Shown here: positions 16,383 to 24,749 of the stretch, in pieces
Layout: each line of letters starts with the position of its first letter
Position numbering within the stretch: position 1 is the first letter of the stretch
Assembly (NCBI GenBank): GCA_947630595.1
Contig: CANRIG010000024.1
Span: forward strand, 1 to 41,611
Source of the DNA: an uncultured Lachnospiraceae bacterium
GTDB lineage: Bacteria > Bacillota > Clostridia > Lachnospirales > Lachnospiraceae
Direction of reading: 5' to 3'
Length of the DNA: 41,611 bases
Position numbers and translations under genes: made by a program
Notes under the pieces: model-generated
What the model saw: the letters and a program-made list of their open reading frames with translations, nothing else
Database searches by the model: none
Told to the model about the DNA's origin: nothing

Positions 16383-17480
16383 ATGAAACGTAAGATTTAT
16401 CTTTCTGAACGAATAAAGTATGCGGTTTTTTTTCTGTGGGCGTCTGCCGGAGTCCTGCCGGTTTTCTGCGTGATTCTGGCGAAGGAAAATGAAACGCTGC
16501 GCTGGCTGGCGGCAGCGGCGGCGGTGTTTCTGACGGCGTGGACCTGTCTGGTCTGGCGGATGATCACATGGCCTTATCTGAAGCTGCAAAAGCTATACCG
16601 TCTTTACGCGGACGGATATTATCTGGAAAAGATGACCGGCTATGAGGTGCAGATAGACCGCTGCGTGGAGCGCGTCCAGGAGCAGATGACGGCCCGCTTT
16701 GACCGGGGAAGACTGCTGTCTCTTTCCAAAAGGCAGGCGGAGTATCTGGCGCTGCAGAATCAGATCAATCCCCATTTTCTTTACAATACGCTGGAAGGCA
16801 TACGGAGTGAGGCGATCCTGGCTGGGATGGACAGCGTCGCGGAAATGACGGAGGCGCTCGGAACATTTTTCCGCTATACGATTTCCAGGATGGATCATCT
16901 GGTGACGCTGGAAGACGAGCTGGCGAATATCGAGAATTATTATTTCATTCAGCAGTATCGCTTTGGCGAGCGTCTCAGCCTGTCGATTGAGTATGAAGAC
17001 GGGGATATCGAAGCGCTCGAATGTATGATTCCCAAGCTGACGCTGCAGCCGATTGTGGAGAACGCTGTTTATCATGGACTGGAAGAAAAGGTGGGAAAGG
17101 GACAGCTGACGATTCGGATTGCGCTGACAGAGAGGTATCTGTCCATCACGGTTTCGGACAACGGCGTGGGAATGGATGCGGAAAAGCTCAGGGAGCTGAA
17201 CCGCAGACTGAGCATGAGCCCGCTGGAGGAGGAGCAGGCGGCTGCGGAAAGGCGCGAGGGGATTGCGATTGTCAATGTAAACAACCGCATCCGGCTGCTT
17301 TTTGGGGAGGAGTACGGACTTTATTTTTACAGTACGCCCGACGTTGGAACGGACGTGGAGATCACTCTGCCGATTCGTAAAGGCAGAGACGCGAAGCCCG
17401 GGGAACTGCCGCAGACGGACGGGCGAAGGGACGGACATGAAAGAAGAAATTCTGGGTATGGATCATGTGACGACGGATGA
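16383..17480 (+). CDS. YesM-type sensor histidine kinase with minimal extracellular loop
   Basis: The 365-residue protein has two membrane helices (about 12-33 and 40-63) joined by only about 7 residues, so there is no extracytoplasmic sensor domain. Most YesM kinases have a large one. A cytoplasmic linker leads to the HisKA_7TM-type dimerisation region with phospho-acceptor H131 in NQINPHFLYNTLEGI. The ATPase motifs LQPIVENAVYHGLE (N box) and VSDNGVGM (G1) follow. The last 30 residues are hydrophilic and overlap the next gene by 44 bases. With no sensor domain of its own, it may take its signal from a membrane partner, perhaps the transporter or the ATPase-like protein encoded next. Confidence 0.93.
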   Translation: MKRKIYLSERIKYAVFFLWASAGVLPVFCVILAKENETLRWLAAAAAVFLTAWTCLVWRMITWPYLKLQKLYRLYADGYYLEKMTGYEVQIDRCVERVQEQMTARFDRGRLLSLSKRQAEYLALQNQINPHFLYNTLEGIRSEAILAGMDSVAEMTEALGTFFRYTISRMDHLVTLEDELANIENYYFIQQYRFGERLSLSIEYEDGDIEALECMIPKLTLQPIVENAVYHGLEEKVGKGQLTIRIALTERYLSITVSDNGVGMDAEKLRELNRRLSMSPLEEEQAAAERREGIAIVNVNNRIRLLFGEEYGLYFYSTPDVGTDVEITLPIRKGRDAKPGELPQTDGRRDGHERRNSGYGSCDDG

Positions 17481-18939
17481 TCCGGAGCTGACGAATCTTG
17501 ATAATATGACGCTGCATATTTTCAAAGGCGAGATTACCGGCCTGCTGCCTGTGAACGAGCAGGGAAGAAAAAAACTGCTTGAAGTGATGTGCCGCAATGT
17601 CCCGCTTCACTATGGAAGAGTTTATATTGGCGGCAGGCTCGTCAACAGCCATCTGAAAAGCGACCGCGCTTCAAACCGCGTTTGCGTGATTTCCGGGAAA
17701 AACCGCCTGGTGCGCGACCTGACGGTATGCGATAATCTTTTTGTTCTGCGGCGCGGGTTCCGCCAGTATGTGCTGGATCGGTGGATTCTCTGCCAGCAGG
17801 CGGAGCGCTTTCTGCGTCAGAGCGGACTGGAAATTGCCCCGGATATGATGGCGGATCAGGCGAATGAGCTGGAGCGGGTCGTTATCGAACTGGTGAGAGC
17901 GATTGTACAGCGCGCGGATCTGATTATATTTGACGAGATCAGTTCGTTTCTGAGCGTGCAGGATGTTTTGCGTCTGCATGAGATGATGCGTTTTTATGTG
18001 AAAGAGGGCTTCTCTTTTTTGTATCTGGGAAATCATCACGAAGATGTGATTTCCTTCTGCGACCGTGTTCTGGTCATGAAGAACGGGTACATCATAAAGG
18101 TGCTCCGGGATAAAGATATGACGGACAGAGAGATTCTGCAGATCGCCGGCTCGGAAGAATATCCGGAATTATATATGCAGCTTGAGCGCATGGCGCCTCT
18201 GAAACAGGCGAAAAGCGCATCCGGCGCTCAGGGACCGCCGGCTCTGGAATTCAGGAACGTCAGCAATAACCATCTGCGGCATCTGAGTTTTCAGGTACGG
18301 CCGGGAGAGTGCGTCGTGCTGCTGGACCGGGGAATGCTTCCGGCAGGGGAGACGCTTAGCCTTCTGAAAGGGCAAAACGATGCCTGGGAGGGAGAGATAA
18401 TCTGTGACGGAAAAGTGCTTACAAATAAGAAAAAATTCCGGCTGCCGTGCGAGTCGGCTGCAGTAATTGAGGAATATGCGCATACCTCGATGATTTTTCC
18501 GCATATGACGTTTCTGGAGAATCTCTGTATCATGGCGGACCGGAAGCTCAGCAGCGTTTTGCTGCGGAAAAGGATCATGAAAAGCGTGCGCAGGGAGTAC
18601 GCGGATGTATTCGGAGACGACATCGACGCGACGGATATGCGCAGCGTTTCCAGGGAGAACAAATACGCGCTGGTGTATTACCGTTATGCCATGCTGCGCC
18701 CGAAAGTGCTGTTTTGCGTGCGGCCTTTTACCGGCGCCGATATGTATCTGAGACGTCATATTCTGACGCTGATTCAGAAACTGAAACAGAGAGGCATTGC
18801 GGTGGTCATTCTGACCACGGCCCTGGCGGATTCGCATTTTGCGGCGGACCGGCTGCTGATACTTGATAAAGGAGAACTGGTATGCGAACTTCACCGGGAT
18901 GATTTCAAATCCGCATGGAATACGTTGTTTAAAATCTAA
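17437..18939 (+). CDS. Degenerate double-domain sugar ABC ATPase paralogue, predicted ATPase-dead
   Basis: This 500-residue protein has the length and two-domain plan of RbsA/MglA-type ATPases but has lost the catalytic motifs. In domain 1 the Walker A position reads LLPVNEQGRKKLLEV instead of GENGAGKST, and the signature position is QANELERVVIEL. Walker B LIIFDEISSFLS is kept, and the H-loop reads YLGNHHED. In domain 2 (from about residue 270) Walker A is LDRGMLPAGET, the signature is VSRENKYALV and Walker B is VLFCVRPFTGAD, with no Asp-Glu. The frame is open and the structural skeleton kept, so it looks selected rather than decayed. The ATG at 17437 overlaps the kinase gene. A regulatory subunit linking transporter state to the kinase is inferred. 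Confidence 0.85.
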   Translation: MKEEILGMDHVTTDDPELTNLDNMTLHIFKGEITGLLPVNEQGRKKLLEVMCRNVPLHYGRVYIGGRLVNSHLKSDRASNRVCVISGKNRLVRDLTVCDNLFVLRRGFRQYVLDRWILCQQAERFLRQSGLEIAPDMMADQANELERVVIELVRAIVQRADLIIFDEISSFLSVQDVLRLHEMMRFYVKEGFSFLYLGNHHEDVISFCDRVLVMKNGYIIKVLRDKDMTDREILQIAGSEEYPELYMQLERMAPLKQAKSASGAQGPPALEFRNVSNNHLRHLSFQVRPGECVVLLDRGMLPAGETLSLLKGQNDAWEGEIICDGKVLTNKKKFRLPCESAAVIEEYAHTSMIFPHMTFLENLCIMADRKLSSVLLRKRIMKSVRREYADVFGDDIDATDMRSVSRENKYALVYYRYAMLRPKVLFCVRPFTGADMYLRRHILTLIQKLKQRGIAVVILTTALADSHFAADRLLILDKGELVCELHRDDFKSAWNTLFKI

Positions 18940-18965
18940 TCATTATCCCCCTAAACCAAATGAGG

Positions 18966-19005
18966 CACCCCTGTTTTTCGCCGGACAGGGGTGTTATATT
19001 TTTTC
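18966..19005 (+). terminator. Rho-independent terminator
   Basis: CACCCCTGT (18966-18974) and ACAGGGGTG (18985-18993) form a perfect 9-bp stem with a 10-base loop, followed by a T-rich tail. It ends the regulator-kinase-pseudo-ATPase unit and separates it from the transporter genes. No strong promoter motif was seen between here and 19072, so partial read-through is possible. Confidence 0.85.
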
Positions 19006-19071
19006 TGAATAAAGCGAAAACAGCTGCGGAGGCAGGGGTTCGGCGGCTGAAATTCAGGAGAGGGAAAGGGA

Positions 19072-20571
19072 ATGGAAGAATATATTGTAGAGTTAAAAAA
19101 TATAACGAAAGCTTTCCCGGGAGTGCTTGCGCTTGACAAGGTACAGTTCAATCTGAAAAGCGGAGAGGTGATGGCGCTGCTCGGCGAGAACGGGGCGGGA
19201 AAATCCACTCTGATGAAAATTCTCAGCGGCGTATATTCCAGAGACGCCGGGGAAATGAAAATTTTTGGCCGGGAGGTCGGCGAAATGACGCCCAGGCTTG
19301 CGCAGGAGATGGGAGTGGCGATCATCCATCAGGAGCTCAATATGTGCCGGCACCTGACCGTGGCCCAGAATATGTATCTGGGACGGGAGATTATGAGGGC
19401 GGGACAGGTAAACAACCGGACGATGAACGAGGGCGCGCGGGAGATTCTCGGCGAGCTGAATATCGATCTGGATCCGGAGACGGTGGTCGGAGACCTGCCT
19501 GTGTCAAAGCAGCAGATGGTTGAGATTGCCAAGGCGCTTTCCACGAATGCAAAAATACTGATTATGGATGAGCCGACTTCGGCGCTGACGGCGAAAGAGA
19601 TCGACGATCTTTTTGCGATCATCCGCAAACTGCGGGAGGACGGAAAAGGAATTGTCTATATCTCTCACCGGCTGGAGGAACTGCAGCATATTGTAGACCG
19701 CGTGACCATCATGAGGGACGGGAAATACATATTGACCGGAGATTTTCGTGACCTGACGATGGAAGAAATCATCGCCGGTATGGTTGGCCGTGAGATTAAG
19801 GAAAAGTTTCCGCGTGTCAGCTGCAAAAAGGGCGAAAAAATCCTGGAGGTCAGGCATCTGAATGCCGGCAGGATGGTCCGGGATATCAGTTTTGAGCTGT
19901 ACGAGGGTGAAATTGTCGGTTTTGCCGGGCTGATGGGCGCAGGAAGGACGGAGACGACCAGAGCGATTTTCGGTGCGGATCCGAAAGATTCCGGAGAGAT
20001 TGTTCTGGAAGGAAAAACGCTGAAAATTTCCTGCCCGGAGGATGCAATCAAAGCAGGCATCGTGCTGGCCCCGGAGGACCGGAAGAAAGACGGGCTGTGC
20101 ACCAAGCTCAGCGTGCGCGACAATATTGCGCTTCCAAACCTGGATATTTTGTGTGACAGGCTGGGAGTTGTGAACCGAAACCGGGAGAAAGAAATGGTCA
20201 GCAGAACGGTCAGAGATCTGATGATCCGGCTTCCGGGCGATCAGGTAGACGCGGGCACGCTTTCCGGAGGCAATCAGCAGAAGGTGGTGGTCGGAAAGTG
20301 GCTGGCGAGAAATTCCAGGGTCGTCATCTTTGACGAGCCGACCAGGGGAATCGATGTGGCCGCCAAGGTGGAGATTTATCACCTGATGAATCAGCTCAAG
20401 GCGCGGGGGATTGGAGTGATGTTCGTATCTTCTGAGATGCCGGAGATCATGGGGATCAGCGACCGGATTATCGTGATGTGCGACGGCCGGATCACAGGCG
20501 AACTTTGCCGGGAGGACGCGACGCAGGATCAGATTCTTACTTATGCGACGCGGTTTGAAAAGAAAGTGTGA
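19072..20571 (+). CDS. Sugar ABC transporter ATP-binding protein (RbsA/MglA-like)
   Basis: The 499-residue protein has two nucleotide-binding domains. Domain 1 carries LLGENGAGKSTLMKIL, the signature-like LPVSKQQMVEIAKAL, Walker B ILIMDEPTSALT and YISHRLEE. Domain 2 has the usual variant Walker A GLMGAGRTETTR, LSGGNQQKVVVGKWLA and VVIFDEPTRGID. This is the intact counterpart of the degenerate paralogue encoded just upstream. It energises uptake with the permease and binding protein that follow. The substrate cannot be read from the sequence; a pentose or hexose is typical. GGAGAGGGAAAGGG lies before the ATG. Confidence 0.95.
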   Translation: MEEYIVELKNITKAFPGVLALDKVQFNLKSGEVMALLGENGAGKSTLMKILSGVYSRDAGEMKIFGREVGEMTPRLAQEMGVAIIHQELNMCRHLTVAQNMYLGREIMRAGQVNNRTMNEGAREILGELNIDLDPETVVGDLPVSKQQMVEIAKALSTNAKILIMDEPTSALTAKEIDDLFAIIRKLREDGKGIVYISHRLEELQHIVDRVTIMRDGKYILTGDFRDLTMEEIIAGMVGREIKEKFPRVSCKKGEKILEVRHLNAGRMVRDISFELYEGEIVGFAGLMGAGRTETTRAIFGADPKDSGEIVLEGKTLKISCPEDAIKAGIVLAPEDRKKDGLCTKLSVRDNIALPNLDILCDRLGVVNRNREKEMVSRTVRDLMIRLPGDQVDAGTLSGGNQQKVVVGKWLARNSRVVIFDEPTRGIDVAAKVEIYHLMNQLKARGIGVMFVSSEMPEIMGISDRIIVMCDGRITGELCREDATQDQILTYATRFEKKV

Positions 20572-20610
20572 AAAGAAAATGCGGGATAAAAGGATCGGAG
20601 GGAATGAATC

Positions 20611-21612
20611 GTGGAAAAGGAAAAGCAAAACGTGCTGAAAAGAATCATGATGATTCGCGGCATGGGACAGGTTGTGACCGTCACGGCCGGCCTGGTGGTG
20701 CTGTGCATTGTATTCGGAATTATAAACCCCAACTTTTTCTCGGGGCGCAATGTCGGTAATCTGCTGCGGCAGATTGCGCCGATTCTGATCGTCGGCATCG
20801 GCCAGTCCTACGTGGTGATTACGGCGAACATTGATCTGTCCATCGGTTCTGTGATGGGTATGAGCTGCATGATTTCGGCCACGCTTATGACGCGGGGCAT
20901 GAACCCCTGGCCGGCGGTGCTGATTACGGTCGTGATCTGCATCGTGACCGGAGTGCTGAACGGCTTTCTGGTCGCCCAGTGCAAGCTTCCGCCTTTTATC
21001 GCGACGCTGGGCACCATGACCGTCACGCGCGGCATTGCCCAGTTTGTCAATGGAAATTACAATACGGACGCGATCGGGGAGAAGGCGGAGGGATTCCGTC
21101 AATTCTTCTATTATGGAAAAACATTCGGATTTTTCAATACGGTATGGATTGCGGTGATTCTGTTCCTGCTGTTCAACTTTGTGCTCTCAAGAACGAGAAC
21201 CGGCCGTCATATTTATGCGGTTGGAAGCAATATTGAGGCGGCGAAGCTTTCCGGCGTTAATGTGGTAATCATAACGATCAAGGTGTATGTAGCGGCGGCG
21301 TTCTGCGCCTGCGCAGCCGGTCTGATCACCTGCGCGACCGCAGGAATGGGCACTATGGATGCAGGCACCAGCTATGAGATGTACGCTGTGGCGGCTTCCG
21401 TGATCGGCGGTGTGTCGCCGCTCGGCGGACAGGGCCTTCTGCTCGGAACGGTAATCGGCGCGGCCATCTGGGGAGTTCTGCAGAACGGCCTTCAGTTCGT
21501 AGGAGCGCCGGTGGCAATTCGTAATATCGTGGTCGGCGTCATTGTAATCGTATCAGTGCTGCTCGACGTTCTCATCCGCTCGAACGCGCCGAGAAAGAGG
21601 AAGGCAAAGTAA
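20611..21612 (+). CDS. Sugar ABC transporter permease (RbsC-like)
   Basis: This 333-residue hydrophobic protein belongs to the branched-chain amino acid/ribose permease family. NPNFFSGRNVGNLLRQIAPI, ITANIDLSIGSVMGMSCMIS and GRHIYAVGSNIEAAKLSGVN are typical RbsC-family blocks, with about 8-10 membrane helices. The GTG start at 20611 has GGAGGG about 8 bases upstream. It lies 39 bases after the ATPase gene and 53 before the binding protein, the usual ATPase-permease order of such operons. Confidence 0.94.
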   Translation: MEKEKQNVLKRIMMIRGMGQVVTVTAGLVVLCIVFGIINPNFFSGRNVGNLLRQIAPILIVGIGQSYVVITANIDLSIGSVMGMSCMISATLMTRGMNPWPAVLITVVICIVTGVLNGFLVAQCKLPPFIATLGTMTVTRGIAQFVNGNYNTDAIGEKAEGFRQFFYYGKTFGFFNTVWIAVILFLLFNFVLSRTRTGRHIYAVGSNIEAAKLSGVNVVIITIKVYVAAAFCACAAGLITCATAGMGTMDAGTSYEMYAVAASVIGGVSPLGGQGLLLGTVIGAAIWGVLQNGLQFVGAPVAIRNIVVGVIVIVSVLLDVLIRSNAPRKRKAK

Positions 21613-21665
21613 AAATTAAAGCGAACAGGCTTTAATGATAAAAATTTTTTAAGGAGGTTTCTGCT

Positions 21666-22601
21666 ATGAAACGTAAATTAATGACAGCATTATTGACCGC
21701 AACGATGGCAATCAGCCTTTTATCCGGGACGACCGCTGCGGCGGAGGAGCTCAAGGTGATACTGATTACCATGGACAGCGTTGATCAGCATTGGGTTTCG
21801 GTTGACGCAGGCGCAAAGAAAGCCGCGGAGGAACTTGGCGGAGTAGACTATCAGTGGATGGCGCCGGATAAGAAAGACGACGCGCAGCAGATCGAGCGCG
21901 TAAACAATGCGATTTCGGCGGGTGCGGATGCGATTATGATCGCGGCGAACGGCCCGGATGCGGTGACGGCGGCACTTCAGGAAGCCGTGGATGAAGGCAT
22001 CAAAATCGTGTACGTTGACTCTCCGGCAAATCTGGAAGCTGAGGCGACCTTCTCAACGGACAATGAAGCGGCCGGAAAGACTGCCGGCGAGGAAATGATC
22101 AAAGAGCTGAACGCGCAGGGAATTACAGACGGCAAGATCGGTATTGTGAATGTAAATGCGTCTACCGATACGGCGATCAAGCGTGAGGCCGGTTTCCGTG
22201 CAGCGTTTGAGGGAACGGATTTTGAAATTCTGGAAACCCAGTACGGCGAGGGCGATGTAGTGAAATCCCAGGATATCGCGGATAACTATATCACAGAAGG
22301 CTGCGTAGGCATTTACGGCACGAATGAAGGCGGCACGACGGGCGTCGGCAATGCCGTCAAGGGTAACGGCGGCGGAGTCGTCGGCGTTGGCTTTGATAAA
22401 TCGGATGCGATTCTGTCTCTGGTGAAGGACGGTTCGCTTCTCTGCGTGATGGCCCAGAATCCTGACGTCATGGGTTATGAAGGAATGAAAGCGGCAGTTG
22501 CGGCAGTGAAAGGCGAGGAAATTCCGGAGAAAAGCGTAGATACGGGCGTATCTGTACTGAATGCGGAGTATCTGGCGGAAATGGAGACGGAAGCCGGGTA
22601 A
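21666..22601 (+). CDS. Sugar-binding protein (RbsB-like, periplasmic-binding protein type 1)
   Basis: The 311-residue protein has an N-terminal signal sequence (MKRKLMTALLTATMAISLLS) and a probable cleavage after TTAAA near residue 26. There is no lipobox cysteine, which is unusual for a solute-binding protein of a single-membrane Firmicute. The mature part matches the RbsB fold: ITMDSVDQHWVSVDAGAKKA, AGADAIMIAANGPDAV, FSTDNEAAGKTAGEEM and VGVGFDKSDAILSLVKDG. AAGGAGG precedes the ATG, consistent with high expression. It is the recognition subunit for the ATPase and permease upstream. Confidence 0.93.
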   Translation: MKRKLMTALLTATMAISLLSGTTAAAEELKVILITMDSVDQHWVSVDAGAKKAAEELGGVDYQWMAPDKKDDAQQIERVNNAISAGADAIMIAANGPDAVTAALQEAVDEGIKIVYVDSPANLEAEATFSTDNEAAGKTAGEEMIKELNAQGITDGKIGIVNVNASTDTAIKREAGFRAAFEGTDFEILETQYGEGDVVKSQDIADNYITEGCVGIYGTNEGGTTGVGNAVKGNGGGVVGVGFDKSDAILSLVKDGSLLCVMAQNPDVMGYEGMKAAVAAVKGEEIPEKSVDTGVSVLNAEYLAEMETEAG

Positions 22602-22649
22602 AGGACCGCAGGCTGTGACAAACAAAAACAGGACAAAGCGATAGGGAGA

Positions 22650-22681
22650 CGCCGCAAAATGGAAAATCACATTTTGCGGCG
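22650..22681 (+). terminator. Strong hairpin after the binding-protein gene
   Basis: CGCCGCAAAAT (22650-22660) and ATTTTGCGGCG (22671-22681) form a perfect 11-bp stem with a 10-base loop. The following bases (CTTTGCATGTT) are only mildly T-rich. It could terminate transcription or protect the upstream mRNA end. Confidence 0.6.
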
Positions 22682-22696
22682 CTTTGCATGTTAGAC

Positions 22697-22895
22697 AAGA
22701 CTTTCAGCCCCGGATATAGTATAATGGGAAACAGGACCGGCGGACGCTTTTACCGGCGGCTCTGACCGCGCAGAAATCTGCCGGGATCCGTGACGATGAC
22801 GGGGGTGATGGGAAAAAGCAGGCGCAAAATATGTTTCAGATGTGTTTCAATGACATGCCGCCGGGCGGCGTTGCATTATTACAGGGGGAAAAATC
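22697..22895 (+). promoter_or_regulatory. Candidate nanA promoter and structured leader
   Basis: A perfect TATAAT lies at 22720-22725 with a weak -35 (AAGACT, 22697-22702) 17 bases upstream. The leader of about 165 bases carries two copies of ACCGGCGG (about 22736 and 22753). A GC-rich hairpin, GCCGCC paired with GGCGGC, lies at about 22858-22871, just before the nanA ribosome binding site. Folding near the start could affect translation; this is inference. Confidence 0.35.
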
Positions 22896-23813
22896 ATGTC
22901 AAAATATGCTACAGACAAATTCAGACATATCACAGTGGCGCTGAACACGCCGTTTCAGGCGGACGGCAGCGTGGATGCGGAAGGGATAAAGCGGGTCTGC
23001 CGCTATTTCCGCGATAAGGGCGTAAAACAGATGTACGTGTGCGGCAGCACCGGCGAGGGCTTTCTGCTGGATGCGGAGGAGCGGAAGCTGGTGGCGGAGA
23101 CCGTCGTGCAGGAGGTCGGGGACGATATGAATATCATCGTCCATGTGGGCTGCGCCGACACCAGGCATTCCTGCATGCTGGCGGAGCACGCGCAGCAAAT
23201 CGGGGCGGCGGCGACCTCGGCGGTGCCCTGCGTTTACTACCGCCTGGGAGAGGAGAGCGTGTACCGGCACTGGACGGAGATCACGAAGGCGGCCGATCTG
23301 CCGTTTTTCATTTACAATATCCCGCAGCTGACCGGCTTCAACCTGTCCATGGGCCTGTTTGGACGGCTTCTGGAGAATGAGCGCGTGGCCGGCGTGAAGT
23401 GTTCTTCCGACCCGGCGCAGGATATTCTGCGCTTCAAACAGGCGGGCGGGAAGGACTTCATCGTTTTCAACGGGCCGGACGAGCAGTACGTCGCGGGCCG
23501 GATTATGGGCGCGGATGCCGGGATCGGCGGCACCTACGGGGCGATGCCGGAGCTGTACCTGAAAATGGAGGAACTGATTGACCGCGGCGAGTGGGAAAAG
23601 GCCGCTTCGGTGCAGGCGGTTGTGACGCCGCTGATTTACCGGCTGTGCTCGTTCGCCTCGATGTACGGGGCGGTGAAAGCGATTCTCACGCTGGACGGCT
23701 GTCCGATGGGCGATCCGCGTCTGCCGTTCCTGCCGGTTTCGGCGGACGATCCGGAGCTGGCGGCTCTTTACCGGGATATCCGCGGGGCGGTCGAGGAGAC
23801 GGCGGATTTATAA
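22896..23813 (+). CDS. nanA: N-acetylneuraminate lyase (DHDPS/NAL family)
   Basis: The 305-residue TIM-barrel lyase has GSTGEG (50-55), catalytic Y140 in FFIYNIPQLTG and Schiff-base K168 in VAGVKCSSD. It would cleave Neu5Ac to ManNAc and pyruvate. The neighbouring nanE, ROK kinase and transporter genes favour this over dihydrodipicolinate synthase. The GGTYGAMPELYLKM segment fits the position that differs between the two activities. CAGGGGG lies about 7 bases before the ATG. The SGNH esterase gene follows after 53 bases. Confidence 0.9.
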   Translation: MSKYATDKFRHITVALNTPFQADGSVDAEGIKRVCRYFRDKGVKQMYVCGSTGEGFLLDAEERKLVAETVVQEVGDDMNIIVHVGCADTRHSCMLAEHAQQIGAAATSAVPCVYYRLGEESVYRHWTEITKAADLPFFIYNIPQLTGFNLSMGLFGRLLENERVAGVKCSSDPAQDILRFKQAGGKDFIVFNGPDEQYVAGRIMGADAGIGGTYGAMPELYLKMEELIDRGEWEKAASVQAVVTPLIYRLCSFASMYGAVKAILTLDGCPMGDPRLPFLPVSADDPELAALYRDIRGAVEETADL

Positions 23814-23866
23814 ATTATAGAAAATTATTTTGTGACATTTCAATTCTGCATATGGGGATGAACGCC

Positions 23867-24511
23867 ATGAAAAAACACATTGTATGCTATGGAGATTCAA
23901 ACACGCACGGCTACCGCGCGTCGGACAACGGCCGCTTTGACGAGAGCCAGCGCTGGCCGTGCCTGCTGCAGCAGCGGCTGGGCGGGGATTATCTTATTAT
24001 AGAAGAAGGGCTGAGCGGGCGCACGACCTGCTTTGACGACCCGCTTTTTGAAGGTTTGTCGGGCCTGGATTACCTTTATCCGTGCCTGATGAGCCACGAG
24101 CCGGTGGACCTGCTGGTAATCATGCTGGGGACCAATGACACCAAGGAGCGGTTCGGGGCTTCGGCCGCCTGCATTGCCCTCGGGCTGAAGCGCCTGGTTG
24201 AGAAGGCGAAGGCGTCGGCTGACTGCTGGAGAGACGGAAAGCCCAACATCCTGGTGGTGACGCCGCAGAACATCGGCCGCGCCTACGCGCAGAGCGAGGT
24301 GGCGGAGACGATGGGGCGCGGCTGCGCGGAAAAGTCGGAGGGGCTTGCGGAGGAATACCGGAAGATTGCGGAGCTGACGGGCTGCCATTATCTGGACGCG
24401 AACGAAGTCGTGACGGACGGACCGAACGATATTGATTATATGCACCTGACCGGGGAGGGGCACCGCCAGCTGGCGGAGGCTCTGGCCCTGCGGATTGCAG
24501 AGATTTTATGA
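23867..24511 (+). CDS. SGNH/GDSL-family esterase
   Basis: The 214-residue cytosolic protein (no signal sequence) has block I IVCYGDSNTHGY with nucleophile S11, block III VIMLGTNDTKERFG and block V DYMHLTGEGH with the catalytic Asp and His. It resembles the arylesterase/acetylhydrolase branch of the superfamily. Its position after nanA suggests it deacetylates O-acetylated sialic acid or another imported sugar. That is inference from context, as the substrate cannot be read from the motifs. I chose the third in-frame ATG (23867) because GGGGA sits 8 bases upstream; starts at 23852 or 23858 are possible. Confidence 0.85.
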   Translation: MKKHIVCYGDSNTHGYRASDNGRFDESQRWPCLLQQRLGGDYLIIEEGLSGRTTCFDDPLFEGLSGLDYLYPCLMSHEPVDLLVIMLGTNDTKERFGASAACIALGLKRLVEKAKASADCWRDGKPNILVVTPQNIGRAYAQSEVAETMGRGCAEKSEGLAEEYRKIAELTGCHYLDANEVVTDGPNDIDYMHLTGEGHRQLAEALALRIAEIL

Positions 24512-24651
24512 CGTTTTGTCCGGAAACCGGCGCTGTTCCTGTGTTGTCATGCAATTTTGCTCAATTTGACGAATAAAAATTAAGTTGTATTTAAGAATAT
24601 AAATTTTATTGTATAATATTCACTAAGATGAGCGATTCTTCAAAAAATATA

Positions 24652-24680
24652 TTGACAAAATGCTGAAAAAACGATAGACT
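24652..24680 (+). promoter_or_regulatory. Candidate promoter for the second binding protein operon
   Basis: TTGACA (24652-24657) and TAGACT (24675-24680) are separated by 17 bases in a 238-base AT-rich gap. A second perfect TATAAT lies at 24612-24617 without a good -35. The leader contains two similar heptamers, TTACCGG and TTAACGG (about 24685-24703), of unknown meaning. Confidence 0.55.
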
Positions 24681-24749
24681 TGTGTTACCGGATTTTGTTA
24701 ACGGCATTTTTCAAAAAATGCGGAAATTTTAAAAAGGAGGATTTGAATT

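Noticed and set aside
19072-20571. Whether this second ABC ATPase is also degenerate
   Set aside because: Walker A, signature and Walker B motifs are intact in domain 1, and domain 2 has the variant usual for RbsA-type proteins.
22896-23813. Dihydrodipicolinate synthase instead of sialic-acid lyase
   Set aside because: The family motifs are shared, but the neighbouring nanE, ROK kinase, esterase and importer genes favour NanA.
23591-23866. Ninety-two-residue N-terminal extension of the SGNH esterase
   Set aside because: It overlaps nanA in another frame, is Gly/Arg-rich, and a good ribosome binding site precedes the ATG at 23867.
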